From NCBI GenBank assembly GCA_031260765.1, contig JAISKX010000083.1, positions 1 to 6,047 of the forward strand: a stretch of DNA of 6,047 nucleotides, written 5' to 3'. The stretch comes from Endomicrobium sp. (GTDB lineage Bacteria; Elusimicrobiota; Endomicrobiia; Endomicrobiales; Endomicrobiaceae). This document shows, piece after piece, positions 5,578-6,047 of this stretch. The translations under genes and the position numbers were made by a program. Each line of letters opens with the position of its first letter. Positions within the stretch are counted from its first letter, which is position 1. The notes beneath the pieces were generated by a model, which saw only the letters and a program-made list of their open reading frames with translations, did not search any database and was not told where the DNA came from.

Positions 5578-5626
5578 GTAGGGAGGGGGTCAATGCGAAG
5601 CGTGACTAAACGACAAACGACTTTCT

Positions 5627-5655
5627 CGCAAAGAGCGCAAGGTTAAACCGCAAAG
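5627..5655. repeat. CGCAAAG short repeats
   Basis: CGCAAAG occurs at 5627-5633 and 5649-5655, with related GCGCAAG and CGCAAAA forms beside them. The 11-mer TCGCAAAGCGG appears at 5537-5547 and again far away at 4820-4830, between the DUF4143 remnant and the regulator. Both look like pieces of one dispersed repeat family. Confidence 0.55.
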
Positions 5656-5685
5656 AACGCAAAACGAAAAAAACAAATAAAAAAC

Positions 5686-5717
5686 TTCCGCTTCATTTAT
5701 AAAAATGAAATGCGGAA
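5686..5717 (-). terminator. Intrinsic-terminator-like hairpin read leftward
   Basis: TTCCGCTTCATTT (5686-5698) pairs with AAATGAA (5703-5709) and GCGGAA (5712-5717), with a 2-nt AT bulge and a 4-nt loop. On the minus strand the stem is followed by a T-rich tail (complement of the A-rich 5664-5684), the layout of a rho-independent terminator for leftward transcription. On the plus strand there is no T run, so there it would be a leader hairpin of the gene at 5745. Confidence 0.5.
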
Positions 5718-5744
5718 AATAAAACGCAGGAAAAGGAGACTCAA

Positions 5745-6047
5745 ATGAACGGTTCAAACAATGAGAAAATCAAGGATTTTCTTGAAAAGGCTGTAGAAAA
5801 AGTAATAGAAAATCGCATTAAAGAAAACAAGATTGATTTAGGTGGAGAAGAATATGAGGGGTTGTTTTACAGCGAAGCTGATTTTAAGTATTACTTGGCA
5901 AACGAAATACATCAGGAACTAAAAAATCAAGGGAAACCATATTTTGAGGTTCCGACTAAAAGGTTAAGTAAAGAATATTCTGATGATAAGTGGGTAGATA
6001 TTGTTATAGAACTAACAGAACAAATATATCCAATAGAAATTAAACTT
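5745..6047 (+). CDS. Hypothetical protein, PD-(D/E)XK nuclease-like, 3' end outside the window
   Basis: An ATG 6 nt after a strong AAGGAGA site (5733-5739) opens 101 codons with no stop to the window edge; the gene is cut by the window, not by mutation. The N-terminal part (7-31) is charged and probably helical, with repeated K/E. SEADFKYYLANEIHQEL (43-59) looks like an amphipathic helix with Glu44. Then comes EVPTKRLS (68-75), and a strand with Asp85 (KWVDIVIEL, 82-90) is followed by YPIEIKL (95-101) with Glu98 and Lys100. Helix, Asp on a strand, then E-X-K on the next strand is the core pattern of PD-(D/E)XK nuclease-like proteins. I do not recognise a named family. A defence, restriction-like or DNA-repair role would fit the pattern but is unproven. 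The leader contains a hairpin at 5686-5717. Confidence 0.8.
   Translation, partial: MNGSNNEKIKDFLEKAVEKVIENRIKENKIDLGGEEYEGLFYSEADFKYYLANEIHQELKNQGKPYFEVPTKRLSKEYSDDKWVDIVIELTEQIYPIEIKL

Larger units (their letters stand above)
5236..5744. other. Gene-free intergenic stretch made of repeat debris
   Basis: No reading frame here has both a ribosome binding site and recognisable protein features. The two short plus-strand frames (5322-5510 and 5449-5646) run through palindromes and G-rich repeats. From left to right it holds the regulator's upstream region, a small palindrome CAGAC/GTCTG (5345-5358), an unremarkable A/T-rich stretch (5359-5460), a series of hairpins (5470-5577), a G tract (5570-5589), CGCAAAG repeats (5627-5655) and a terminator-like hairpin (5686-5717). 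Confidence 0.7.

Noticed and set aside
5449..5646. Short plus-strand reading frame, 65 codons
   Set aside because: It consists almost entirely of hairpins, the G tract and CGCAAAG repeats.

Overview
The window looks like AT-rich bacterial DNA, by eye well below 45% GC, with heavy use of ATA, TTA and AAA codons. Coding is dense in the left 4.4 kb. The right part is sparsely coding and full of short palindromic repeats. That style, with repeats built on GTCATTGCGGG, CGCAAAG and GGGCGAA hairpins, is common in uncultured host-associated or environmental bacteria, for example relatives of Elusimicrobiota. The phylum cannot be fixed from this sequence, so the taxonomic remark is only a guess. I found no tRNA, rRNA or CRISPR array.

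Region 1 (1-117) holds a perfect 27-bp inverted repeat whose arms are themselves hairpins, followed by a partial extra copy. It abuts the start of the operon seen here.

Region 2 (118-4440, plus strand) is a tightly packed five-gene operon. In order it encodes a FabG-type 3-oxoacyl-ACP reductase, an FAD-dependent oxidoreductase of the phytoene desaturase / retinol saturase type, a FabF-like 3-oxoacyl-ACP synthase with complete catalytic residues, a small acyl carrier protein, and a membrane-anchored PlsC-type acyltransferase. Every junction overlaps (TAATG, 8 bp, ATGA, 8 bp), so the products are probably translationally coupled. Together they could extend an acyl chain on the carrier protein, reduce the keto group, change the chain's unsaturation, and pass the chain to a membrane acceptor. 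This fits a specialised fatty-acid or polyene pathway of the aryl-polyene / flexirubin kind better than housekeeping synthesis. No dehydratase, thioesterase, priming ligase or chain-length factor lies in the window, so the product is unknown.

Region 3 (4444-5235, minus strand) begins with the C-terminal remnant of a DUF4143-type ATPase, facing the operon. It is cut off at three 23-bp-period repeats that resemble the end of a transposable element. Next comes a small XRE-family regulator with a C-terminal coiled coil, with small palindromes in its upstream region that may be operators.

Region 4 (5236-5744) has no credible gene. It is a patchwork of hairpins, CGCAAAG repeats, a G-quadruplex-type G tract, and a hairpin that reads as an intrinsic terminator on the minus strand.

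Region 5 (5745-end, plus strand) is the first 101 codons of a gene with a strong ribosome binding site. It is still open at the window edge and carries a D...E-X-K pattern suggestive of a PD-(D/E)XK nuclease-like fold.
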